DNA of 64,000 nt from Prevotellaceae bacterium UBA6398 (GTDB lineage Bacteria > Bacteroidota > Bacteroidia > Bacteroidales > Bacteroidaceae), in contig DJQA01000008.1 in assembly GCA_002437495.1 (NCBI GenBank), positions 42,885 to 106,884 of the forward strand, in the 5' to 3' direction. Each line of letters begins with the position of its first letter. The first letter of the stretch is position 1. The position numbers were made by a program, and so were the translations under genes. Below the pieces are notes generated by a model that worked only from the letters and a program-made list of their open reading frames with translations, had not been told where the DNA came from and did no database searches. Of the stretch, positions 35,695-43,833 are shown one piece after another.

Positions 35695-36165
35695 TCAAAA
35701 ATATCTTTCCCACCATGCAATATGGTTGTCTGTTTTATTCAATTCTGATTCTGAAATATTTTTTTGCTTCAAATAATTCTTATAATCCTTCTCGTTATTG
35801 AATGTACGAACGTCCGTCATCTCGCCGTAATCCCTTTTTATACTATCCATATTTATTATTAAGTATTCAATGGCATTAGGATTATTGCCACAATAATACT
35901 TTGAAATAAGATACTTGTCATTCCACAATATGGAAACAGGAAAGCCAGGAGTGTTTTCGCCATTATATCCGGATGTTGCCGCAGGTTTATAATACAGGCC
36001 CGCCAATGGCTTGCCCTCTTTGGAATCTGCAATTGTTCTTACAAGGTAAAAGCGAGTATTGCCAATTCTCCTGCTATTTGAAAAACTATAATTAACTCCG
36101 GCAATAACCATTATGCCTATAATCATAATAGGCAATATAAGGTGTTTGCTTTTTATGTTTCTCAT
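35695..36165 (-). CDS. Small membrane-anchored hypothetical protein
   Basis: 156-residue protein with one hydrophobic N-terminal segment (about 8-27) and a soluble C-terminus rich in N, K and Y. Its composition is visibly more AT-rich than the neighbours (codons such as AAT, ATT, TAT dominate), which hints at recent acquisition. It loosely recalls DUF3997-like proteins but I cannot assign it. It lies about 100 bases beyond the yifB stop, with no clear terminator between. Confidence 0.6.
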   Translation of the reverse strand: MRNIKSKHLILPIMIIGIMVIAGVNYSFSNSRRIGNTRFYLVRTIADSKEGKPLAGLYYKPAATSGYNGENTPGFPVSILWNDKYLISKYYCGNNPNAIEYLIINMDSIKRDYGEMTDVRTFNNEKDYKNYLKQKNISESELNKTDNHIAWWERYF

Positions 36166-36267
36166 CTTGCAGACTTCTTGATATAGGCATTCACTGGCTT
36201 CTTATGTGATTGTTGAGAAACGGAGCATAATGGGCAAGTAAGTTAAGGTAATTTTTTTTACCTTTCC

Positions 36268-37809
36268 TCAGCTTTCCGCCCAGTCGCTGCGGTCGAGGTT
36301 TCTGTAGCCTATGGCCTCGCCTATATGCTCCGCCGTTACGGTTGCGCTTCCTGCGAGGTCGGCAATGGTGCGTGCCACTTTGAGTATGCGGGTGTAGGCG
36401 CGTGCGCTCAGCGAACGCTTCTCCATTGCCATACGCAGGATTTTAAGACCATTCTCATCGGGGGCGGCATACTCGTGTATCATCCTGTCGGACATCTGTG
36501 CGTTGCAATAAACTCCCTTTGTGCCCTTGAAACGCTCGCTTTGTATGTTGCGGGCGGCGATGACGCGCTTGCGTATCTCAGCCGATGGTTCTCCGGGTGC
36601 GGCTTCCGACAACTTTTTGAACGGCACCGGTTGTATCTCAACCTGCACGTCAATACGGTCGAGCAGCGGACCGGAAATGCGGTTCATATAGCGTTGTATC
36701 TGCCCCGGCGAACACACACAGGTGTGCGTTGGGTCGTTGTGGTAGCCGCACGGACAGGGGTTCATTGATGCAACCAGCATGAACGAACACGGGAGGGTTA
36801 CATTATATTTGGTGCGCGTTATGTTCACCATGCGGTCTTCGAGCGGCTGGCGCATTGTTTCGAGGGCGGAGCGGCTGAACTCGGGAAGCTCGTCAAGAAA
36901 AAGCACACCGTTGTGAGCAAGGCTTATCTCGCCCGGCATGAAGTTCGTGCCGCCGCCGATGAGAGCCACATCGGAGATTGTGTGATGGGGATTGCGGAAC
37001 GGGCGCACCGTAACGAGCGAAGTTTTGTCATCGAGTATTCCCGCCACCGAGTGTATCTGCGTTGTTTCAAGGCTCTCCGAAAGGCTGAGGGGCGGAAGTA
37101 TCGACGGAAGCCGCTTTGCCATCATCGATTTGCCGCAGCCCGGGCTTCCCACGAGCAATATATTGTGCCCGCCGGCTGCCGCCACCTCGAAAGCGCGCTT
37201 TACGTTTTCCTGCCCGCGCACGTCCGAGAAATCCTCGACATATGATGCCTGGTGCTCGTAAAACTCGCGGCGCGTGTCTATCTCGGTTGGTTCGATTTTT
37301 TCCTTTCCGTTGAAAAAAGCCGCCACTTGTGCCAAACTGTCGGCCCCGTAAACTTTCAGTTTGTTCACGGCTGCCGCCTCGCGCACATTGCCCTTTGGCA
37401 CAATCAATCCCTCAAACCCTTCCTTGCGGGCATGGATGGATATTGGCAAAGCCCCTCTCACGGGACGAAGAGTGCCGTCGAGCCCGAGTTCGCCCACAAG
37501 CATGAATTTTTCGAGGCGTTCCTTGCACACCGCCCCTTCGGCGGCGAGGATGCCTATGGCAATGGGCAGATCGTAGCCCGAACCTTCCTTGCGCAGGTCG
37601 GCAGGTGCGAGATTCACCACTATGTGGGCGGTTGACTGGTGGAAGCCGCTATTGGAAATTGCCGTGCGTGTACGGAAATAACTCTCTCGGACGGCACTGT
37701 CGGGCAGACCCACGATGGAATAGTTGGCACCCTTTGAAATGTTTACCTCAACCTCCACCGTTTTTACGTCAAGGCCGTTGACGGCTGCGGAATACAGGCG
37801 CACAAGCAT
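36268..37809 (-). CDS. YifB/ComM-like Mg-chelatase-type AAA ATPase
   Basis: 513-residue protein with an N-terminal Lon-protease-like S5 fold (about 20-150), an AAA+ domain with Walker A VGSPGCGKS near 215 and Walker B LFLDELPEF near 300, and a C-terminal Mg-chelatase domain. ComM relatives act as branch-migration helicases in natural transformation of some bacteria; the role here is not known. The start at 37809 (MLVRLYSAAVNGLD) is the family N-terminus; an upstream in-frame ATG at 37854 lies inside the preceding gene. Confidence 0.9.
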   Translation of the reverse strand: MLVRLYSAAVNGLDVKTVEVEVNISKGANYSIVGLPDSAVRESYFRTRTAISNSGFHQSTAHIVVNLAPADLRKEGSGYDLPIAIGILAAEGAVCKERLEKFMLVGELGLDGTLRPVRGALPISIHARKEGFEGLIVPKGNVREAAAVNKLKVYGADSLAQVAAFFNGKEKIEPTEIDTRREFYEHQASYVEDFSDVRGQENVKRAFEVAAAGGHNILLVGSPGCGKSMMAKRLPSILPPLSLSESLETTQIHSVAGILDDKTSLVTVRPFRNPHHTISDVALIGGGTNFMPGEISLAHNGVLFLDELPEFSRSALETMRQPLEDRMVNITRTKYNVTLPCSFMLVASMNPCPCGYHNDPTHTCVCSPGQIQRYMNRISGPLLDRIDVQVEIQPVPFKKLSEAAPGEPSAEIRKRVIAARNIQSERFKGTKGVYCNAQMSDRMIHEYAAPDENGLKILRMAMEKRSLSARAYTRILKVARTIADLAGSATVTAEHIGEAIGYRNLDRSDWAES

Positions 37810-37826
37810 GGCTGGGAGTTTTTTGA

Positions 37827-38825
37827 TTATGGTTTTATGTATTTGCCGAGACACGCCTTGAGGTCGGATGCCTTGATGTCGCGGGCAAGTATCTTGCCTG
37901 CGGGCGAAACCAACACGTTCCCCGGCACGTAACTTACGCCAAACAACTTAACAAGCGGGCTTTTCCATGCCTTTTGGTCGCAGACATTATACCCGGGAAG
38001 CGTATCGCGCATCATTGTGTTGCGAAAACTGCGAATGTCATAGTCAAGGCAAACATTAACAAGGGACAAACGCCTCGTGAAAGGCACCACAAGATTTTTC
38101 AGCCCGCGTATCTGCTGAAAGCTTTCATACTCCCACGATGCCCAATAGCTTATCAAAAGATATTTGCCTGCAAAGCTATTTAGCGTAATATCGCCGCTCC
38201 TGTAAGTTTTAACCTTAAAATCGGGGGCCTTTGCGCCCGGCATGGTGGAAAGCATTGGCATAACCCTGCCGACAAGCATGCTCAAATGTGAATTGCGGGG
38301 CTGATGTTTCAAAAGGAGCTTGAAAAGACGTTTTACCAATGGCGCGTCAATGTTTTTCACGTCAAGCAAATAAGTCTCGAACACCGCCTGAGCCGCAAGC
38401 GTCTTTGGATTTTTATTAACAAAGTCGGCCGCGATGTTCTTTACTTGTTCTCCACGCCTGCCCTCAATATCGTGGTAAAATTGTGTGAGCAGCTCGTTTT
38501 CTTCGGTATTGGTTACACGTGTCTTTGCCAAATCGGCGGCATCGGTAACAAACTTGGCCACCTTTCCCGGCTCGGCTATAACTTTGCGCTGCGAAAAATC
38601 GGGATATTGTATCGTTAGGATTTCGGGCTCTGTCAAATCACGCTCATACACAAACTTGCCGTCGCGTATGCGCAAGGTGTCATATTTGTCGTCGGTATAA
38701 ATGAAAATATCGGCTGAACGGATATTTTTGAATTTTCCGTTCAGCCGAAACCTGTTTTTAGGCACACCGCAGCCCCCGAAAACGAGAGCTGCGAGTGCTA
38801 TTACCATATAATTGCGGCTACGCAT
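37827..38825 (-). CDS. TlpA-like lipoprotein lacking the redox cysteines
   Basis: 332-residue lipoprotein (lipobox GGC, cysteine at 19) with an N-terminal DUF4369-like domain (about 25-110), a helical linker and a thioredoxin fold (about 195-330). The place where TlpA/AhpC-TSA proteins have WCxxC reads WASWEYES, so both active-site cysteines are missing and a disulfide-reductase role is unlikely. A structural or ligand-binding role is possible. It is the middle gene between the OmpA/TPR lipoprotein and yifB (gaps of 21 and 17 bases). Confidence 0.8.
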   Translation of the reverse strand: MRSRNYMVIALAALVFGGCGVPKNRFRLNGKFKNIRSADIFIYTDDKYDTLRIRDGKFVYERDLTEPEILTIQYPDFSQRKVIAEPGKVAKFVTDAADLAKTRVTNTEENELLTQFYHDIEGRRGEQVKNIAADFVNKNPKTLAAQAVFETYLLDVKNIDAPLVKRLFKLLLKHQPRNSHLSMLVGRVMPMLSTMPGAKAPDFKVKTYRSGDITLNSFAGKYLLISYWASWEYESFQQIRGLKNLVVPFTRRLSLVNVCLDYDIRSFRNTMMRDTLPGYNVCDQKAWKSPLVKLFGVSYVPGNVLVSPAGKILARDIKASDLKACLGKYIKP

Positions 38826-38846
38826 GATGCCTGCCTTGCCGCAGTG

Positions 38847-40547
38847 TTACTTCACGATGCTCTTGAAAGCGGCATCAGCGGCGAACTTGGCAAATTCCAA
38901 ATCCTTGCCGGCGTATGAAGCGTATGACGCGTCTTTTGCCACGGCATCTTTCAGATTGCTTATCACATCCTGCTTGTTGCCTGTGCGTGCTGCGAGAACA
39001 GCTTTCAAATAACTTGTGGTGGCGTCAGCCTTTGAAACCCCGGCAAGAGTTTTTGAAGCGCTGTCGTAGTCCTTGCTCAATATCTGTGCAAGAGCCGCGC
39101 TGTTGGTATTCACGCCGCGCAAATAGTTTGCAGCCTGTGCGTAATCGCCTTTTGCTATATTGAGATTGCCGAGAGCCTCGTTGTAGTTGTTGGCTCCGGT
39201 GCCTTTTGCAATGTAGTTCTGCGCTGCATCGACATCGCCGTCAAGCAGGGCAATCATGCCGGCGTTAACATTGGCCTCGGGATTGCCGGCCTTGACCGAA
39301 TTGGCTTTGGCAATGTAGTTCTTTGCCTGCGACAAATCGCCCTTGGCATAAGCTATTGCAGCCAGGTTGTTGTAGGCGCGATAGTCATTGGGATAAAGTT
39401 CTGCGGTTTTCTTGTAGATGCCTTCCTGTTCTGCGGGGTTCTCGGTGAATGTTGCGGAATAGAGTAGCTCCTCAACCGAAAGTTTCGAGGGGTCGTTCTT
39501 GTACTGCTCTACAATTTCGTCATCGCTGCGGCCTATGAGGTCGTAGTTGATGGTAAGGCGTGAACGGCGCAACTGCGGAAGCACTTCGTCTGCCAGTTCG
39601 CGGAACGCGGAGGAAATGCTCTTGATTTGCTGCTCGCGCTGTTCGGGGTCTTTATACATTGAAAGCACGCGGAGAATAACCTCTTTGTCCTGGATGTTGG
39701 AAGCCGATACGAGTTTCTGGAAACCATCCCAGTCTTGGGCGGTGTAGCGGGTGTCAATGTTTGTAGCCACCTTTTCTTTCTTAAGCAGACGGTTAACGTA
39801 TCCCTTGCTCGTCTTTTCGCGCTGAGCAGCGAGTTTGTCATTAAGTTTCACGCCGCCGTCGGGTGATGCGTAAGCCGATACCTCGACATTGCTGAGTTCT
39901 TTGCGTTCCTGGTCAGCCTTTATGTCGCGCAGGGTCTTGATGAAATCCTTGATTGATGTCTTCTTCAGCTCCGAGTTGCGTATCTTGGCCTGCTGAATCA
40001 GGAAGTGTATGCTTGCCTCCTGTTTCTGCTTCAACACATGAACGAAAGCATCGGGTGCAACTGCGGGGTTTGCCGATGCAAGTGTGCGTTTAAGCAGCTC
40101 GCTCGTTGCCACAACGCCATCGGCCACCTTTACGTCGGGTATCTTTACGGTTTTCTTGCCTTTTTTGGCATCGAATTTCAGATAGAGTTCACTCTTCTGC
40201 ATGTCGGGCACATATTTGAAGGAGCTCTTCATTGTATAGTTACCGCCCACCTTGTAGGAAATTGTCTGGTCGTTGCCTTCAACTTTCTCGCCCTGGAAGC
40301 GTGCGCTCTGCCCCGGTGTTTGGTTGCCGGCGTATTTAATTACGGGAGTAACGGTTACCACCGCTTTGCGCTTCATGTATTTCTGCGGGAATTTCCCATT
40401 TATCGTAACGTCAACTTTTCCCCCGTTGGCTTCCATGGGATTGGGGGTTACTGTGAAATTGTCGGCCGAAAGTGCCCCCATCTTGCTGCAAGAAGTGAGA
40501 GCCACAGCCCCGGCCAAAGCTAATACGATGTTTACTGTCTTTGACAT
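38847..40547 (-). CDS. Lipoprotein with OmpA-like and TPR regions
   Basis: 566-residue lipoprotein (signal peptide ending AVALTSC, cysteine near 20). The first part is beta-rich; the middle (about 210-265) contains VEVSAYASPDGGVKLNDKLA, the OmpA-like peptidoglycan-binding signature with the D and R positions; the C-terminal part (about 375-560) holds tetratricopeptide-like helices (YPNDYRAYNNLAAIAYAKGD). Similar proteins occur widely in Bacteroidales. It probably tethers the outer membrane to the cell wall or scaffolds a complex. First gene of the three-gene leftward operon. Confidence 0.82.
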   Translation of the reverse strand: MSKTVNIVLALAGAVALTSCSKMGALSADNFTVTPNPMEANGGKVDVTINGKFPQKYMKRKAVVTVTPVIKYAGNQTPGQSARFQGEKVEGNDQTISYKVGGNYTMKSSFKYVPDMQKSELYLKFDAKKGKKTVKIPDVKVADGVVATSELLKRTLASANPAVAPDAFVHVLKQKQEASIHFLIQQAKIRNSELKKTSIKDFIKTLRDIKADQERKELSNVEVSAYASPDGGVKLNDKLAAQREKTSKGYVNRLLKKEKVATNIDTRYTAQDWDGFQKLVSASNIQDKEVILRVLSMYKDPEQREQQIKSISSAFRELADEVLPQLRRSRLTINYDLIGRSDDEIVEQYKNDPSKLSVEELLYSATFTENPAEQEGIYKKTAELYPNDYRAYNNLAAIAYAKGDLSQAKNYIAKANSVKAGNPEANVNAGMIALLDGDVDAAQNYIAKGTGANNYNEALGNLNIAKGDYAQAANYLRGVNTNSAALAQILSKDYDSASKTLAGVSKADATTSYLKAVLAARTGNKQDVISNLKDAVAKDASYASYAGKDLEFAKFAADAAFKSIVK

Positions 40548-40587
40548 TGCTGTTATTTGTTTTTATATGTATACTCTATATACCGCG

Positions 40588-40595
40588 CAAAGATA
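40588..40595 (-). promoter_or_regulatory. -7 box of the OmpA/TPR lipoprotein operon
   Basis: TATCTTTG on the minus strand, about 40 bases before the start. Confidence 0.6.
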
Positions 40596-40838
40596 AGAAA
40601 TTATTGGCATTATGTTCGCCACAAAGGCTCTTGTTTTTATGTATTTTCCTCAATTTATGGTTATTTTCGATACCCGCCCTGCCAAGCTGCTTTCCATGCA
40701 TGCACAAACGATTGCGGCGCACTGCTTTCGCCGAATAGCGTATTTCGTCATACTCTTCTGATTTACAGTTATTTTACCAAGCCCGAGGGTTTATTTTGCA
40801 AGTATTTGGTTTTCACACGTTTGCAACGGGCAAAAAAA

Positions 40839-40917
40839 GGTCTGATGTAGTTTGAATTACATCAGACATAATTTTTTCTACATAGGACGTAGTTTTTCTT
40901 TCATCGAATGTAGTTTT
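40839..40917 (+). repeat. R1 repeat, copy 8
   Basis: Complete head, then CTACATAGGACGTAG and TTCATCGAATGTAG units. Between two leftward genes, the OmpA/TPR lipoprotein start and the murI end; no murI terminator was found in this gap. Confidence 0.8.
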
Positions 40918-41031
40918 CGTTATGTTTGGAATGGCAGATGAATTTGTCTTTACGCAAATTGCATGGAGGCATTTTTCATACATTCTTTGCACAGCCGCAT
41001 TTTGCTTTCGACCGCATACGATAAACGGTGG

Positions 41032-41865
41032 CTAAAGCAAAGAAATTTGTTCAGCCTCAACGTTGTCGCACATGAAAACAGAGGCTGAAGGGCTGAACTG
41101 CCGTGGATCTTCTGTTGTGAAGTACTCGCACGTGCCGCCCTTGGTGCACCGTTCCGCCATATCGGCATGGCGCGAAAGATAGTTGGCAAGACTTTTCGCA
41201 ACGTATTCGCCCTGGGGCACAAGCTGTATGCCTGCGGGCGTATACTGCCTTATCTTGTCAATCATCAGGGGATAATGCGTGCAGCCGAGTATTATGGTGT
41301 CTATTTCCGGATCTTTTTCAAGCAGCTTGTCAATGTATTCCTTTACAAAGTAGTCGGCTCCCGGCGATGCATACTCCCGATTTTCGATTATCGGCACCCA
41401 CATTGGGCATTCCTGTCCCGTTACCTTGATGTCGGGAAAGAGCTTTCCTATTTCCATGTCGTATGAGTGTGAATGTATCGTGCCGGCAGTGGCAAGCACA
41501 CCCACATGGCGTTTGCGCGTTATTCCGCCTATGGCCTCGACCGTGGGGCGTATTACTCCCAGCACCCTTCTTTCCGGGTCTATTTTCGGCAGGTCGTTTT
41601 GTTGTATCGTACGCAGGGCTTTTGCCGATGCAGTGTTGCAAGCCAATATCACAAGGTGGCAGCCGCGGTTGAACAATGCCTTTACCGCCTCGAGCGTAAA
41701 CTGGTAAACAATCTCGAACGAGCGTGTGCCGTATGGTGCGCGCGCGTTGTCGCCCAGGAATATATAGTCGTACCCGGGCAGCAACTGGCGTATGCGGCGC
41801 AAAATGGTTAGCCCGCCATACCCGCTGTCGAACACTCCTATCGCTCCTTTTTCGGGAAGGCTCAT
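41032..41865 (-). CDS. murI: Glutamate racemase
   Basis: 277-residue enzyme that makes D-glutamate for peptidoglycan; the product feeds MurD. It has the family motifs GVFDSGYGGLT near residue 10 with the first catalytic-cysteine loop LACNTASAKALR near 75, and the second cysteine loop ILGCTHYPLM near 193. Overlaps the end of the skp-like gene by four bases. Confidence 0.95.
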   Translation of the reverse strand: MSLPEKGAIGVFDSGYGGLTILRRIRQLLPGYDYIFLGDNARAPYGTRSFEIVYQFTLEAVKALFNRGCHLVILACNTASAKALRTIQQNDLPKIDPERRVLGVIRPTVEAIGGITRKRHVGVLATAGTIHSHSYDMEIGKLFPDIKVTGQECPMWVPIIENREYASPGADYFVKEYIDKLLEKDPEIDTIILGCTHYPLMIDKIRQYTPAGIQLVPQGEYVAKSLANYLSRHADMAERCTKGGTCEYFTTEDPRQFSPSASVFMCDNVEAEQISLL

Positions 41866-42437
41866 GGCTTTATTGCCGCAAGTTTTTCCTTGACCTGCTG
41901 CGTTACATCCTCTCCTGCAGCCTTGTTAATGAAAGGAAAGCCCTTTTCGCCCGTGTTTATAATCATATCGTATCCGCGCTCCTGTCCCACAAGCGATATG
42001 GCGCTGTCGAGCTTTGTTATCAAAGGCTTTTCAAGTTCCTGCTGCGCCTTGTTGAGCAAATCCGCCACCTGGTTGCGGAATTTTACTCCGTTTTCCATTG
42101 CTTCTTGCAGTTCTTTTTGACGCTTCAGCATTATTGTCTGCGGAAAATCCTTCTGCCCTTGCAGGAATTCGAGATACATGCGCTTGAATGCCTCCTCGTT
42201 GTGTGCGGTTTCAGTGTCATACTTCGCCTTTATTTCTGCAAGGCTCTTCTGCGCCTCGGCGTATTCGGGCATTGACTCGAACACGGCGCGATAGTCGAGA
42301 TAACCAAAGCGAGGCTGCTGCACAACCACAGGACGCCGGGCATCAGCGGGCGTGGGCAGCGTAACCGGTTCGTTTGTCTGCGCACCGGCATACGATGCCG
42401 CCGTAAGCAACATCATTGCCAAGAAAACTTTTTTCAT
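41862..42437 (-). CDS. OmpH/Skp-like periplasmic chaperone
   Basis: 191-residue protein with a signal peptide (to about 19), the opening FGYLDYRAVFESMPEY and a long charged coiled-coil (about 60-150) as in Skp, which shields unfolded outer-membrane proteins. Bacteroidales often carry two or three tandem skp-like genes next to bamA; here only one is present, and it is coupled to murI instead. Confidence 0.85.
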   Translation of the reverse strand: MKKVFLAMMLLTAASYAGAQTNEPVTLPTPADARRPVVVQQPRFGYLDYRAVFESMPEYAEAQKSLAEIKAKYDTETAHNEEAFKRMYLEFLQGQKDFPQTIMLKRQKELQEAMENGVKFRNQVADLLNKAQQELEKPLITKLDSAISLVGQERGYDMIINTGEKGFPFINKAAGEDVTQQVKEKLAAIKP

Positions 42438-42466
42438 CTTTCTGATTTTATATGATTCACCAAATG

Positions 42467-42497
42467 CAAAAGTAGCTTTTTATTCTTTTACGCCAAA
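42467..42497 (-). promoter_or_regulatory. Promoter of the skp-like/murI operon
   Basis: On the minus strand TTTG (42494-42497), 19 bases, then TACTTTTG (42467-42474). Confidence 0.7.
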
Positions 42498-42533
42498 CTT
42501 CCTGCTTTGTTTTTTAGAAACGCCGTGCGGGGA

Positions 42534-42573
42534 CAAAAAAGTCCGCGGCACAGTGTTGTGTCGCGGACTTTCA
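42534..42573 (-). terminator. Intrinsic terminator of mdh
   Basis: On the minus strand AGTCCGCGACAC pairs with GTGCCGCGGACT (one mismatch) across a six-base loop, followed by six Ts. Confidence 0.85.
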
Positions 42574-42595
42574 TTTTCTTATACCAAAACCGCAA

Positions 42596-43606
42596 TCAAA
42601 GATTGGGGTTAAGTTCGCTCCATTTCTCTACAGGAGGCAGAACGCCCATGCTTATAACCTGGTCGCGCATTCCCTGCAAGTGTTTGTAGCTTGCATCGAG
42701 ATTTGCAATTTCCTCCTTGGTGCCAACAACCGGCTTAGTGTAAACACCATCCGATGTTATGCGCGAAGGCATTGCCATCATAACGTGGTTGTAGCGTGCG
42801 GTGTCGGCGTATGTGCCTGCGGGGTAGTTGAACTCTTCTCCGCCCATTGCGCCTTCGATCATCTTCACTGCAAGATACGATGGGCTTTGGAACGAGCTGC
42901 GACGACGTAGTTCTATAATCTTTGCGCCGCCCTTGGTTACGTCAACCTGCATTTGCTTCCACTCTTCTGCCGTCAGGCCCTTGCCGTTTACGGTTGCTTT
43001 GCCGGCAATAACGTCAAGCAACTTTACGCCGTCAACCGTGGTCGGAGAAGCAAACACTGCCATTTTCTCGCCGTGCCCGCCATAGGTGTATGCATTCTTT
43101 ACTACTGCCTGGCTAACACCGAAGTGTTTTGCAAGCGCGCCTTTGAGACGTGTTGAGTCGAGGGCTGCGAGTGTGGCAACCTGATTGGGCTTCAAACCGC
43201 TGTGAACAAGGGTTACGAGACCCGTGATGTCGGCGGGATTGAAGATAACCACAACGAATTTTGCATCGGGGCAGTATTTTTTTATGTTATCGCCGAGTTC
43301 CTGCGCTGCCTTGGAGTTGCCGGCAAGAAGGTCTTCGCGCGTCATACCTTCCTTGCGGGGTGCGCCACCGGAGGATATAATATATTTTGCACCGGTGAAA
43401 GCTTCCTTTGCGTCGGTGGTTGAAACGATGTTTGCATCGTCGAAACCGCTCTGGCGCATTTCCTCAGCCACGCCCTCGGCCGAGAATACGTCGTAAAGGC
43501 AAATGTTTGGGGTGAGTTTGAGCATCAACGCTGTCTGCACCATGTTCGATCCTATCATTCCGGCTGCGCCGACAATGGTAAGTTTTTCGTTTGTTACGTA
43601 TTCCAT
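42596..43606 (-). CDS. mdh: Malate dehydrogenase
   Basis: 336-residue NAD-dependent dehydrogenase interconverting malate and oxaloacetate, here probably in the reductive branch to succinate used by Bacteroidales. It has the nucleotide-binding loop TIVGAAGMIGSNM near 10, GGAPRKEGMTREDLL near 80-95 and the catalytic histidine in YGGHGEKM near 177. LDH/MDH superfamily; malate specificity is inferred from the RKEGM active-site loop. Monocistronic, between its own promoter and terminator. Confidence 0.93.
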   Translation of the reverse strand: MEYVTNEKLTIVGAAGMIGSNMVQTALMLKLTPNICLYDVFSAEGVAEEMRQSGFDDANIVSTTDAKEAFTGAKYIISSGGAPRKEGMTREDLLAGNSKAAQELGDNIKKYCPDAKFVVVIFNPADITGLVTLVHSGLKPNQVATLAALDSTRLKGALAKHFGVSQAVVKNAYTYGGHGEKMAVFASPTTVDGVKLLDVIAGKATVNGKGLTAEEWKQMQVDVTKGGAKIIELRRRSSFQSPSYLAVKMIEGAMGGEEFNYPAGTYADTARYNHVMMAMPSRITSDGVYTKPVVGTKEEIANLDASYKHLQGMRDQVISMGVLPPVEKWSELNPNL

Positions 43607-43673
43607 GATTCTATGTTTTTATAAAAGTATTTTTTCTTTTTCGCCTTGCGCTTTCATGCGCTTTTGACCACTG

Positions 43674-43705
43674 CAAAAATAGTAATTTATCGGTTTGTCT
43701 GCAAA
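43674..43705 (-). promoter_or_regulatory. Promoter of mdh
   Basis: On the minus strand TTTG (43702-43705), 20 bases, then TATTTTTG (43674-43681). Confidence 0.75.
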
Positions 43706-43833
43706 AGCCCGAGTGGTTTTATGATTAAACTTTCTAAAAAAAATGCACATGACCTGCTATTGTGTCGGTCTATCTGCGCAAACGCCTTGTTCGACATACA
43801 AACGTTGCATTTCTAACGCAATATAACCTTTCA

